A program made the position numbers and the translations under genes. The notes under the pieces are model-generated. The model ran no database searches. It saw nothing but the letters and a program-made list of their open reading frames with translations, and was not told the origin of the DNA. A stretch of 64,000 bases of DNA from contig DDSH01000022.1 in assembly GCA_002343775.1 (NCBI GenBank), positions 108,058-172,057 on the forward strand. Reading direction: 5' to 3'. Positions 31,596 through 40,086 of the stretch are shown in pieces. The DNA is from Anaerolineales bacterium UBA2395 (GTDB lineage Bacteria > Chloroflexota > Anaerolineae > Anaerolineales > Villigracilaceae). Numbering within the stretch: the first letter of the stretch is position 1; each line of letters begins with the position of its first letter.

Positions 31596-32084
31596 ATGAC
31601 TGAAACTTCCCCCTCCTCCCTCTCCCGCCGTGATTTTCTCAAACTCACTTGGGCATTCTTCGGCGGAGTCGTTGCCGTCGAAACCGCTGGCGTATTCCTT
31701 GCCTATCTTCAACCGCGTTTAGCCGAAGGTGAATTCGGATCGGTCATCACCGCTGGCTTGGTGGATGACTTTCCCGCAAACTCCGTCACCCACATCCCGA
31801 ACGGACGTTTCTACATCGTCCGCATCGGTGATGGCGGATTTCTTGCTGTATATCATCGTTGCACCCATCTCGGCTGCACCGTCCCATGGGATGCGACCGC
31901 ACAGAAATTCGTCTGCCCGTGCCACAACTCCCAATTCGACCAGCAAGGCACCGTAGAAAATCCACCCGCCCCGCGCCCGCTCGATCTCTTCGCCCTCACC
32001 ATCGAAAACGGCGAAGTCAAAGTGGATACAGGGGACATCATCCAACGCCAAACCTACGATATGGCGCAAGTCATCTATCCATAG
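31596..32084 (+). CDS. Rieske iron-sulfur protein
   Basis: A 162-residue Rieske subunit of the bc-type complex, placed outside the membrane. A twin-arginine motif 'SRRDFLKL' (residues 10-17) precedes the anchor helix. Box 1 is CTHLGC (89-94) and box 2 is CPCHNS (107-112): Cys89, His91, Cys107 and His110 ligate the 2Fe-2S cluster and Cys94-Cys109 form the disulfide. It takes electrons from quinol oxidised at the cytochrome b site and passes them to the tri-haem cytochrome. Confidence 0.95.
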   Translation: MTETSPSSLSRRDFLKLTWAFFGGVVAVETAGVFLAYLQPRLAEGEFGSVITAGLVDDFPANSVTHIPNGRFYIVRIGDGGFLAVYHRCTHLGCTVPWDATAQKFVCPCHNSQFDQQGTVENPPAPRPLDLFALTIENGEVKVDTGDIIQRQTYDMAQVIYP

Positions 32085-32212
32085 CCCTTAACCTTCGTGT
32101 CTCTTCGTGGATAAAAAAACAAGAACCACAAAGGAGACAAAGGGACACGAAGTAAAGTTCTTAAAAACCTTTGTGACCCTTCGTGACCCTTCGTGGTTAA
32201 GAAAGAAAAATC
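32085..32212. repeat. CTTCGTG-type repeat region between Rieske and cytochrome c genes
   Basis: The gap contains several copies of CTTCGTG (near 32093, 32103, 32178, 32189 and 32199 or close by) and, in between, the inverse forms CACGAAG and CACAAAGG. The result is two inverted blocks able to fold. No gene is visible. Confidence 0.55.
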
Positions 32213-33514
32213 ATGAACCCAAAATCCCACCTCATCGAATCCCTCATCAGCTTGGGCGCCACCATGCTCATTGCCGCAGGTCTCGGCTGGTACATGCTCA
32301 ACGAACCGACCCGCATCGTCTCCGCACAAGGAGAAGTCCTCGCCGTGCAACTCGACGAAGCCATGACCCTCTATGCCGAAAACTGCGCTGTCTGTCACGG
32401 CTTGAACGGCGAAGGTATCGGCGCAACTCCTGCACTTAACAATCCCGCCCTCGGTACCATGCCCTTCGAAGAGATCCAAAAGACCATCGCCCGTGGACGG
32501 TACCAAACCGCCATGCCCGCCTGGTCACTCCTCGATGGCGGTCCACTTAGCGATTATCAAATTGACGAACTCGTCCTTCTCATTCAATATGGCGACTGGG
32601 CAGAAACAGGTGACCGCGTGGTCAACCTCGGTCTTGCCCCGCTCGTTCCCTTCACCACCGAAGCCGACCCTGCCCTGCTCGCACAAGTCGGCACATTGAC
32701 CGATGGCGCAACCCTGCAAACCGCAGTGCAAATCTTCGCCGCAAATTGTGTCTCCTGCCACGGCGCAGACGGACTCGGCACCAGCATCGCCCCTGCCCTC
32801 AACGACGAAGACACCCGTGCCAAAACCGCCGACGAACTCACCCGCACCCTCACCTTAGGCAACACAGGCACGCTCATGGCAGGCTGGAGCAACACCCTCA
32901 CCCCTGAAGAAATTTCCGCGCTCATCACCCTCATTCAACGTTGGCAGGAAGTTCCGCTCGGCACCATCCCTGCGCCAAACGTGCCCATCCCCACCACCGA
33001 AGAATCGATTGCACTTGGCAGTCAACTTTACGCCGCGAACTGCTCGCGCTGCCACGGTCCCGAAGGGCAAGGCACACCGCGCGCACCGTCACTCAACGTT
33101 CAATCTTTCTTCGTGGATAGAACAGACCAAGCCATTCAACAGATCATCACATCAGGCGTGCCCGGCACCGCCATGCCCACCTGGGGCGACCGCATGACCG
33201 AAGCCGAAATCCAAGCCATCGTCGGCTTCATCCGCCAATGGGAAGCCACCGCGCCCGAGGTTGCCACCCTCACCCGCCCTGGTGGAGGCGGTCCACCGTG
33301 GAGGAATAATTCTACAGCCACCACCCAAACCACTCTCTTCGGCTTACTACCTGTCACCAGCACCAACCCAACCATCTCCACACATGCAAATGGCAGCACC
33401 CAAACAACCAATGCACTGGATTGGCGGATTCTCCTCCTTATAGGCATTCTCCTCGCCTCAGCCTTTACCCTCATCTCAAAAGGACTCTCATCCCTCGCCC
33501 GTCTCAAACGCTGA
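32213..33514 (+). CDS. Membrane-anchored tri-haem cytochrome c
   Basis: A 433-residue protein with three class-I cytochrome c domains: CAVCHGL (Cys58), CVSCHGA (about residue 180) and CSRCHGP (about 277), each followed by a matching 'M' region such as 'TLMAGW' and 'TAMPTW'. An N-terminal hydrophobic segment (about 10-28) and a C-terminal segment (about 404-425, 'DWRILLLIGILLASAFTLIS') would tether it to the outer face of the membrane. It would be the electron acceptor of the cytochrome b/Rieske pair. In Anaerolineae-like bacteria such a tri-haem carrier replaces cytochrome c1. Confidence 0.92.
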   Translation: MNPKSHLIESLISLGATMLIAAGLGWYMLNEPTRIVSAQGEVLAVQLDEAMTLYAENCAVCHGLNGEGIGATPALNNPALGTMPFEEIQKTIARGRYQTAMPAWSLLDGGPLSDYQIDELVLLIQYGDWAETGDRVVNLGLAPLVPFTTEADPALLAQVGTLTDGATLQTAVQIFAANCVSCHGADGLGTSIAPALNDEDTRAKTADELTRTLTLGNTGTLMAGWSNTLTPEEISALITLIQRWQEVPLGTIPAPNVPIPTTEESIALGSQLYAANCSRCHGPEGQGTPRAPSLNVQSFFVDRTDQAIQQIITSGVPGTAMPTWGDRMTEAEIQAIVGFIRQWEATAPEVATLTRPGGGGPPWRNNSTATTQTTLFGLLPVTSTNPTISTHANGSTQTTNALDWRILLLIGILLASAFTLISKGLSSLARLKR

Positions 33515-33523
33515 CCTGAATCG

Positions 33524-33567
33524 GTTCGGGCGAACCAAGCCTTTTGTCTTCGCCCGAACTTTTTTTC
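33524..33567 (+). terminator. Rho-independent terminator of the bc-complex operon
   Basis: An 11-bp perfect stem (GTTCGGGCGAA at 33524-33534 and TTCGCCCGAAC at 33549-33559) followed by eight T. Confidence 0.92.
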
Positions 33568-33703
33568 ATGCTACACTTCGCCAAGTTGATGATGCAATTG
33601 CACGTTGATATCGCGTTTTTCCGATCGCATCTTTTTGATTGGGGACATTGTAATGCCCGCCTACATTCAAAAGGGGTAGAATGAACACAGCAGGTCTCAT
33701 TGG

Positions 33704-35113
33704 ATGGCGAGCATGAAAGAACGATGCAGGATCCTAATTTTCTTTTTGATAATGGGAGGTGTAAATTTGTTTTGCGCATCACCCATCCCACCAACAGAGA
33801 CGCCCACCCCCAATGTGCCTACCGAGATCCCGGGGAACGTTTTTTACGTGAGTGCCGATGGGGATGATTCCAATGACGGCTCAAAAGAAAGACCATGGCG
33901 AACTATCCAGCACGCAGCTAATGCCAGTGCAGGAGGAGGAACGGTCATGGTGGAAGAGGGGAGATACGCTGAACGCGTTGTCATAACCTTTTCGGGAAGT
34001 CCAGATTCACCGGTCCGGTTTGTGGCGGAGGGGCAGGTGGTGATGCAGGGGTTTACCATCACGGCGGATTACGTCTCAATCCAGGGATTTGAAATCACCA
34101 ACACTCCTGACAGTACACAAGACGGCTGGGGAATTTGGGCAAGGGGCAGTCATTGTGTGATCGAGGATAACTTTGTATATGATGCCACGCGGGGTGGGAT
34201 CATGCTGTTTGTGTTGCCGGGTGAAGAAACTCAGGTGCATGATTGTATTGTCAGGAACAACCGGCTTGAAGGGAATGCGTTCGCCGGGTTGGTGATCAAT
34301 GGGCGCGATCACCTTGTTGAGGGAAATGAGATTCTGGGCACGATCCAAATCCACCCCAAATGGCTGGAACCGCCCGAGTGGGCAGACGCGGATGGGATAC
34401 GGTTTCACGGGGAGGGACACGTATTTCGGAAAAATCATATCCACGATATTGTCTATGGGATTCCTGAAAACCCCAACCCTCACATCGACTGTTTCCAAAC
34501 ATTTGCGGATGGCAGTTATCACGAGCGGGCAAGCAACATTATCTTCGAACAAAATGTGTGCGAAAACATGCAGGCACAAACCCCATTGGAAGCGGGAAAA
34601 GCCTTCATGATCCAGGATGCCAACAACCTGATCATCCGCAACAACATTCTACGCGCATACCGGGTAATGCAAGGGATTAACAGCAACCACCTGCAAATCG
34701 CCAACAACGTATTTACGAACCGGCTGGATCTTTCCATGGAAAATTTTCCCTCCATGATTACACTGAAAAATACACCCAACAGCCTGATCAGGAATAATTC
34801 CTTTTTTGACCCTTTGTTACATATTATTTACTTTGAAGACCCGGCATCGAGATCAGGCACAGACATCGGTCATAATCATGCATATCGAAGCGATGGGCAG
34901 GACGCCTTTGGGATTCCGTATCCAAACGATCTGTGGAATGTGAATCCGCTGTTTGTGGATGCGGCGCAAGGCGATTTTCACCTGACGCCCAATTCTCCTC
35001 TCATCGATGCCGGCGCATCCCTGACCATCGTTTTTTCAGACTACGATGACGATCTCCGACCACAGGGAAATGGGTATGATATTGGGGTAGATGAGTGGAT
35101 GTCTGACAATTGA
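33704..35113 (+). CDS. Secreted right-handed beta-helix protein (first copy)
   Basis: A 469-residue exported protein. After a hydrophobic N-terminus and a Pro/Thr-rich linker ('PIPPTETPTPNVPTEIPG'), residues about 47-465 form a parallel beta-helix of the pectate-lyase/DUF1565 kind: 'FYVSADGDDSNDGSKERPWR', 'ITNTPDSTQDGWGIW', 'IVRNNRLEGNAFAGLVING' and a C-terminal 'NSPLIDAGASL...GYDIGVDEW' cap. Such proteins bind or cleave polysaccharides; there is no confirmed catalytic residue. It is highly similar to the C-terminal half of the next gene. The ATG at 33713 is an alternative start. Confidence 0.78.
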   Translation: MASMKERCRILIFFLIMGGVNLFCASPIPPTETPTPNVPTEIPGNVFYVSADGDDSNDGSKERPWRTIQHAANASAGGGTVMVEEGRYAERVVITFSGSPDSPVRFVAEGQVVMQGFTITADYVSIQGFEITNTPDSTQDGWGIWARGSHCVIEDNFVYDATRGGIMLFVLPGEETQVHDCIVRNNRLEGNAFAGLVINGRDHLVEGNEILGTIQIHPKWLEPPEWADADGIRFHGEGHVFRKNHIHDIVYGIPENPNPHIDCFQTFADGSYHERASNIIFEQNVCENMQAQTPLEAGKAFMIQDANNLIIRNNILRAYRVMQGINSNHLQIANNVFTNRLDLSMENFPSMITLKNTPNSLIRNNSFFDPLLHIIYFEDPASRSGTDIGHNHAYRSDGQDAFGIPYPNDLWNVNPLFVDAAQGDFHLTPNSPLIDAGASLTIVFSDYDDDLRPQGNGYDIGVDEWMSDN

Positions 35114-35413
35114 GGTAATTTGGACAGATTTGTCGCTTTTATTTATATCTGATTTTTTGAACAATTCGAGATTCCAACGCTTTTGAACTCAGAATCCGTG
35201 TTTCAGGATTTCTTTGATGTTTTCTTGAAAATCCATAAAAATTACGGGGTATTTTCTCAAGATAAGAATCGTCTATCATTTTTGCAATGCGAAATGAGGT
35301 TGATTGTTGCTATAAATCGAATTCCCTATTACAGATTTGATAAGGGTACTTTTGGTTGATGCGAGTTGCATTTTTGCTCCATTACCATGATGGGCGTGAA
35401 GAAGGAGTATCCC
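35114..35413. other. AT-rich gap between the two beta-helix genes
   Basis: I see no gene, terminator or convincing promoter here. It is richer in A+T than its surroundings. Confidence 0.5.
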
Positions 35414-37624
35414 ATGATCAAGCGAAAATACCATATAAGTCTAAGTCTATTAATGGTGGGAATTTTTGTTTGCCTGACAGGCATGCAACCACCAACGGTA
35501 ACAGCGTTCTCCAGTGATCAATATCAGAGCACCGATTCGACCACATCCATTCCAACCGAGTCTGCCACTGAAACATCCACCCCAGCCACACTACCCACTT
35601 ACACTTCGACTCTCACTGCGGTTCAAACTCTCGATACACCGCCCCCCCCTCATTCCGAAACTGCCGCGCCATCGGTCACCACAACAAGCCAGGCCACATC
35701 ATCCCCTGTTGCTTTGATGCAATCTGCACAAAGCGATGTCCTCTATGCGGGAACATTCGATGATAGTCACACCTCGTTCAAATATACGGCGGGATGGATA
35801 AGCGAAGCGAAAAAATCGGCGCTTAATGGCTCGCACAAAACAACCAGCCTCGCAAATGAAAAAGTTAGCTTTACTTTTTATGGAGGCAAATTCCATCTGT
35901 TGTATACGCGAACCAACTCCAGCGGCACATTCCTTTTAACCATCGATGGAAAAGAACATTCCTTCAAAAGCAGTCAATCGAGCACACAATACCGGGCGCG
36001 CTGGCTGTCGCCGTCTCTGCCGGTCGGGTATCACACTGTTGTGATCCAAAAACAGGATAAGGATAAGAAACCCATATATGTGGATGGTTTCATCATTTAC
36101 GGTCCCATTTCATCCCCTGTAGAGACAGCAACTGCAACAAATCCGCCTCCAACTTCGACCCCAAGCCTGACCCTCACTGCGATGCCCACCTCCACGCCGA
36201 CGGCTATACTACCGAGCCCAACCAATACTGTCAGCGCGAGCCCGACTTTCACACCGACCTTTACTGCCGTTGCAAGCCCAACTCTTACACTTCTCCCCTC
36301 ACCGCTTCCAAGCACAACGCCAACCGCAACCCTCCCCTCAACGCAATCAGGAGCAACGTATTATGTATCTGCCAGCGGGAATGATGCGTCGCCGGGGAAT
36401 GAAACCAACCCATGGCGCACTATTCAAAAGGCGGCAAATACAGCCTCCAAAGGAGATACCGTTATCGTTCTTGCAGGAAATTACCCGGAACGTGTAATGG
36501 TCAGCCGCTCCGGCGAGGCAGGAGCACCAATCACCTTCCAGGCACAAGGAACGGTCGTCACATATGGTTTTACAGTTACGTCAAACTACATATCCATTCG
36601 TGGATTTGAAATCACGAACACGCCCAATGATTCAAGGAACGGCTGGGGCATTTGGGTCAACGGAAGTGGATGTTTGCTCGAGAACAATTATGTCCATGAT
36701 GCAACCCGCGGTGGGATTGTTTTATTTGTCATCCCTGGCAAAGAAACTGTCATGCGCGATTGTATTGTGAGGAATAACCGCCTATATCGAAACGCATTCA
36801 CAGGCATCGAAGTCCACGGACGAAACAACCTCGTGGAAGGCAACGAGATTTGGGGGACCATTCAGTATCACCCCAGCTGGCTCAATCCCCCCAACTGGGT
36901 GGATGCGGATGGAATGCGCTTTCACGGTTCGGGGCACATCATCCGCAGGAATAACATTCACGACATTCACTACGGTATCCCCGAAAACCGCGCGCCCCAT
37001 ATCGACTGTTTCCAGACCTTTTCAGACGGCAGCTACCACGAAGCGGCGAGCAACATCGTCTTTGAACAGAATATCTGCCTCAATATGCAATCGCAGTCCT
37101 CACAGGCGGTTGGCAAAGCCTTTATGATCGAGGATGCGAATGGTCTTGTCATCCGCAACAACATTTTGCAAGCCTATCGTGTTCTACAAGCCATCGACAG
37201 CAACAGCCTTCAAATCGTCAATAACATTTTCACAAACCGGCTCGACCTGTCGACTGCACATTTTCCCTCGATGATCACACTGAACAACACACCCAACAGC
37301 TTGATCAAAAACAATTCATTTTTCGAGCCGCTTTCGCATGTAATCTACTTCGAAAACAGCGCCGCCCAACAAGGGGTCAACATCGGTAATAACAATGCAT
37401 ATCGAAGCGACGGAAAGAACGTGCAGGGAACTGCATATCCAAATGACCTATGGAATGTGAATCCGTTGTTTGTCAACGCAGCAGGAGGCGATTTCCACTT
37501 GCAGGCAGGGTCACCGCTCATTGACAGAGGTGTGGCGCTCTCGATGGTTCCATCCGATTATGATGGAAAAGCCCGCCCGCAGGGGTCTGGCTACGATATT
37601 GGCGCGTTTGAATGGATGCCATGA
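35414..37624 (+). CDS. Secreted two-domain beta-helix protein (second copy)
   Basis: A 736-residue exported protein. A signal segment (about 1-33) precedes a Ser/Thr/Pro-rich linker; residues about 104-235 form a separate beta-rich domain ('VLYAGTFDDSHTSFKYTAGW', 'LPVGYHTVVIQKQDKDKKPI') that could be carbohydrate-binding; a second Pro/Thr linker (about 238-320, PTSTPS-type repeats) leads to a beta-helix (about 323-735). The helix is clearly a paralogue of the preceding gene's, with the same 'FEITNTPNDS', 'DATRGGIVLFV' and 'HIDCFQTFSDGSYHE' stretches. GAAGGAG lies six bases before the ATG. Its stop codon lies 34 bases inside the convergent deacetylase gene. Confidence 0.8.
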   Translation: MIKRKYHISLSLLMVGIFVCLTGMQPPTVTAFSSDQYQSTDSTTSIPTESATETSTPATLPTYTSTLTAVQTLDTPPPPHSETAAPSVTTTSQATSSPVALMQSAQSDVLYAGTFDDSHTSFKYTAGWISEAKKSALNGSHKTTSLANEKVSFTFYGGKFHLLYTRTNSSGTFLLTIDGKEHSFKSSQSSTQYRARWLSPSLPVGYHTVVIQKQDKDKKPIYVDGFIIYGPISSPVETATATNPPPTSTPSLTLTAMPTSTPTAILPSPTNTVSASPTFTPTFTAVASPTLTLLPSPLPSTTPTATLPSTQSGATYYVSASGNDASPGNETNPWRTIQKAANTASKGDTVIVLAGNYPERVMVSRSGEAGAPITFQAQGTVVTYGFTVTSNYISIRGFEITNTPNDSRNGWGIWVNGSGCLLENNYVHDATRGGIVLFVIPGKETVMRDCIVRNNRLYRNAFTGIEVHGRNNLVEGNEIWGTIQYHPSWLNPPNWVDADGMRFHGSGHIIRRNNIHDIHYGIPENRAPHIDCFQTFSDGSYHEAASNIVFEQNICLNMQSQSSQAVGKAFMIEDANGLVIRNNILQAYRVLQAIDSNSLQIVNNIFTNRLDLSTAHFPSMITLNNTPNSLIKNNSFFEPLSHVIYFENSAAQQGVNIGNNNAYRSDGKNVQGTAYPNDLWNVNPLFVNAAGGDFHLQAGSPLIDRGVALSMVPSDYDGKARPQGSGYDIGAFEWMP

Positions 37625-38814
37625 GCCATCTCGAGAGTTAATTCCCCGTTTTCTAGATTGGCAACAGGGGAGATTCTCCCATTCTCTTCACCGCGCGGAT
37701 GTACATCCGCGCGGTTTCGCCACCATGCTGCAATCTCACAAGGCAGCACATGCCAGTAGTCATCGCTGGTTTTCATCATAATGAGGAAATCCCGGTAAAT
37801 ATCGAGCACCGCGGGCCTTCGCAGATAATCTGGGTGTGTATTTACCAATGCCATGCCATGATATTTCCGAATGAATGCTACTTTTTCCAGCCACATCCTT
37901 GGGCTGGTCTCCCCCAGTACAGAAGTGAGGGTGTAGTCCTGAACCAATGTATAAGGTAATTCGATGAAGTGACCTATAAAAAACGGATGAATGCTCATGA
38001 CACCACCGGGCATGGGCTCAAAAGGATCCGTATCGAAGAACGAGAGGTCATATTCGATACGCAGCGTTTGCATCCATTCCGGGTTGCGGAGGGTAAGCGG
38101 CGAACGAAATCCGACTGCGTCAAATTCGTTGAGGTAATGATTGATCCGCTCGGCACGGCATATGAATTCAGAATGAGAATTGAAGAGTTTGCCATCATGC
38201 TTCAATCCATGAATGCCGATCTCAAATCCGCGTTCGCGCAATTCTGCCATAAGACCTTTGTCCACCCGGTATCGCTCAGGAACAAAATTGAACGATGAAC
38301 GAAACCCGAGGCTTTCCTCCAAATCCGCCACAGCGCGTACAAATGCCTGCCCATTTTCTTCTTCGATATCGTGGGTGAGGATGAAGGCAAAACGCCTGCC
38401 ATGAGACCAGAACGCCTCAAACCGGACCGATGACATGCCAGTCAGTTCCATAAGGTTTTTCAATACCTGAAATTGAAAGCGTGGATAACGCTCCTCGATG
38501 GTCCAGCCCAGCTCAAAGTCACGCTGGTGGCGTTTTTGCAGCAGCTGGCGCAACGCACGGCTGAGCGTCCGCGGGATGAATGGTTTCAATTCATAATAGA
38601 GACGTCGAATGCGGCTGAGTTCCCAATGCCCTGCGCCGAATTGCCCTTCACCAAGCACCTGCTGAAGCAGGTCATTTTCATCAGATGGGCTCGGATTCAA
38701 ACACAGGATTGGCAGTGCTTTTTGTATGGCGGATTGCCATGCTGCATCTTCAACGGAGCAATGCAGCTGCCAGAAATTTTTCAATGTGTTTGCAGACCAC
38801 AAATTGACGGGCAT
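37591..38814 (-). CDS. Polysaccharide deacetylase-like protein with a repeat-derived tail
   Basis: A 407-residue CE4-like protein. 'FAFILTHDIEEENG' carries the His-Asp catalytic motif, 'FEIGIHGLKHDGKLFNS' the H-x3-H metal-binding pair, and 'VGFRSPLTLRNPEW' the conserved Arg motif. It would remove acetyl groups from an amino sugar in the surface polymer. The ATG at 38812-38814 follows the upstream stop by two bases. The last 40 residues ('NRADVHPRGEENGR' and beyond) run through a perfect palindrome and overlap the convergent beta-helix gene, so the native protein may once have ended earlier. Last gene of the polysaccharide cluster. Confidence 0.8.
   Translation of the reverse strand: MPVNLWSANTLKNFWQLHCSVEDAAWQSAIQKALPILCLNPSPSDENDLLQQVLGEGQFGAGHWELSRIRRLYYELKPFIPRTLSRALRQLLQKRHQRDFELGWTIEERYPRFQFQVLKNLMELTGMSSVRFEAFWSHGRRFAFILTHDIEEENGQAFVRAVADLEESLGFRSSFNFVPERYRVDKGLMAELRERGFEIGIHGLKHDGKLFNSHSEFICRAERINHYLNEFDAVGFRSPLTLRNPEWMQTLRIEYDLSFFDTDPFEPMPGGVMSIHPFFIGHFIELPYTLVQDYTLTSVLGETSPRMWLEKVAFIRKYHGMALVNTHPDYLRRPAVLDIYRDFLIMMKTSDDYWHVLPCEIAAWWRNRADVHPRGEENGRISPVANLENGELTLEMAHGIHSNAPIS
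37690..37715. repeat. 26-bp perfect palindrome inside the deacetylase C-terminus
   Basis: ACCGCGCGGATGT ACATCCGCGCGGT is its own reverse complement, with 13-bp arms and no loop. It codes for the 'RADVHPRG' stretch and looks like an inserted palindromic unit. Confidence 0.7.
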
Positions 38815-38816
38815 GG

Positions 38817-40034
38817 TTAATGCGAAAGGAGTCTGGAAAATAGAATACGGATGAGGCGGAATGTAAAAAAGATACCGGGCAGTGGGTCGGCGCTGGAGTA
38901 GATCGCCCACATCTTTTCGCCTCGCAAGGAGGCAAGCCATTCGCGCCATGTAAAGATCCTGTTCCGCATATAGGCGATGGCGGCGCGCAGGTCCCTTTGC
39001 CAGTCCAACCAGATTACTCCGGTGCGGAACGACAGACAGGGTTCGACCGGAATATGCAACGCATCACAGTAGGCGATATAGCCGATATCCACACCACAGC
39101 GCGCGCCCAGACCATCCCACATACCGAAGCGTGTATTAACTTCAATTAGCTTGTACGTCTCGTCACGCGGATCCTTTTTGAATTCGATGCCGCCCAATCC
39201 TTGATAATTGGTTCCCTGAAAAATTCGCAGTCCCATATCGATCAACTCCGGGTCGTAATAACTATGGACAAAACTTGCTGAGCCGAAACCAATCGGAATG
39301 ACGCGGTCCTTGCGCCCGGCAAACACTGCTAGCGGCTGCGACTGGCGGTTCATATAAAACGAGGCGTAATACAGGCGACTATCCTCGCCGGGGATGACCT
39401 CCTGAACGACCAATTCCGGGTTGACAGCTGCCAACGTATGGTAGGCATCTTTCAGTTCTTCGGCGTTGCTGCACAGAACGACTTTGGCGCGTCCATCCAG
39501 GATGCCGCGCCTGAGCTGTCTTTCAATAAGCGGGGTATGCCATTGCGGGCTTTCCCCGGGTTTGATGATCGCCGGGTATGGGATTTGTTCTGCAATCCAG
39601 GTTATCTCCTCCGCCGATACCGGGAAAAAAGTGGCCGGCGCGGGGATACTTAGTTTTTTTGCCACCTCGATCAAGCCGACCTTGGTACAGAGGGATTCAA
39701 TCGTTTCCGCGTCCGGCATGATAAATACATAGTGATCCTTCAGCATCTCCCGATTACGGGAAATGATCAGGATATGTTCGTCGCTCAACGGAAAAAGAAC
39801 CGGTTTGAAGCCAAGTTGTATTGAAAACCGGACCAGGAATTCAAGGTAACCACGACCGTCTTTTTGCGGGTCCGGAGATATGACAAGCTGGCAGGCATTC
39901 GAATATTTTCCAACCGCCTGCCTGTCATGGTCCAAGCCATAGACCGGTATGCCGCGCTTATGCAGGGAGCGGGCAATATCCAATCCCATATGTTCGTCGA
40001 GCGGGGTTACTACGGCTGCAATTGGGGTGTTCAT
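38817..40034 (-). CDS. ATP-grasp family protein
   Basis: A 405-residue ATP-grasp enzyme of the CarB/amino-acid-ligase type. Residues 1-110 form a pre-ATP-grasp Rossmann fold ('AAVVTPLDEHMGLDIARSLH'); 'YPAIIKPGES' gives the ATP-binding Lys and 'LVVQEVIPGED' the adenine-binding segment; 'GLGGIEFKKDPRD' and 'KLIEVNTRFG' give the metal-binding Glu and Asn. It probably joins an amino acid or carboxylate to a sugar or lipid-linked intermediate. AAAGGACTCAG precedes the ATG at 40032-40034. Confidence 0.78.
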   Translation of the reverse strand: MNTPIAAVVTPLDEHMGLDIARSLHKRGIPVYGLDHDRQAVGKYSNACQLVISPDPQKDGRGYLEFLVRFSIQLGFKPVLFPLSDEHILIISRNREMLKDHYVFIMPDAETIESLCTKVGLIEVAKKLSIPAPATFFPVSAEEITWIAEQIPYPAIIKPGESPQWHTPLIERQLRRGILDGRAKVVLCSNAEELKDAYHTLAAVNPELVVQEVIPGEDSRLYYASFYMNRQSQPLAVFAGRKDRVIPIGFGSASFVHSYYDPELIDMGLRIFQGTNYQGLGGIEFKKDPRDETYKLIEVNTRFGMWDGLGARCGVDIGYIAYCDALHIPVEPCLSFRTGVIWLDWQRDLRAAIAYMRNRIFTWREWLASLRGEKMWAIYSSADPLPGIFFTFRLIRILFSRLLSH

Positions 40035-40086
40035 CTGAGTCCTTTCAAGTTTCAATGTGGCTTTTTCTGTTTTGTGAGAACACTGC

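Noticed and set aside
35414..37624. Possibility that the second beta-helix gene is a recent duplication or assembly artefact of the first.
   Set aside because: The two helices differ at many residues and codons, and the second has an extra domain and linkers, so this is an old paralogy.
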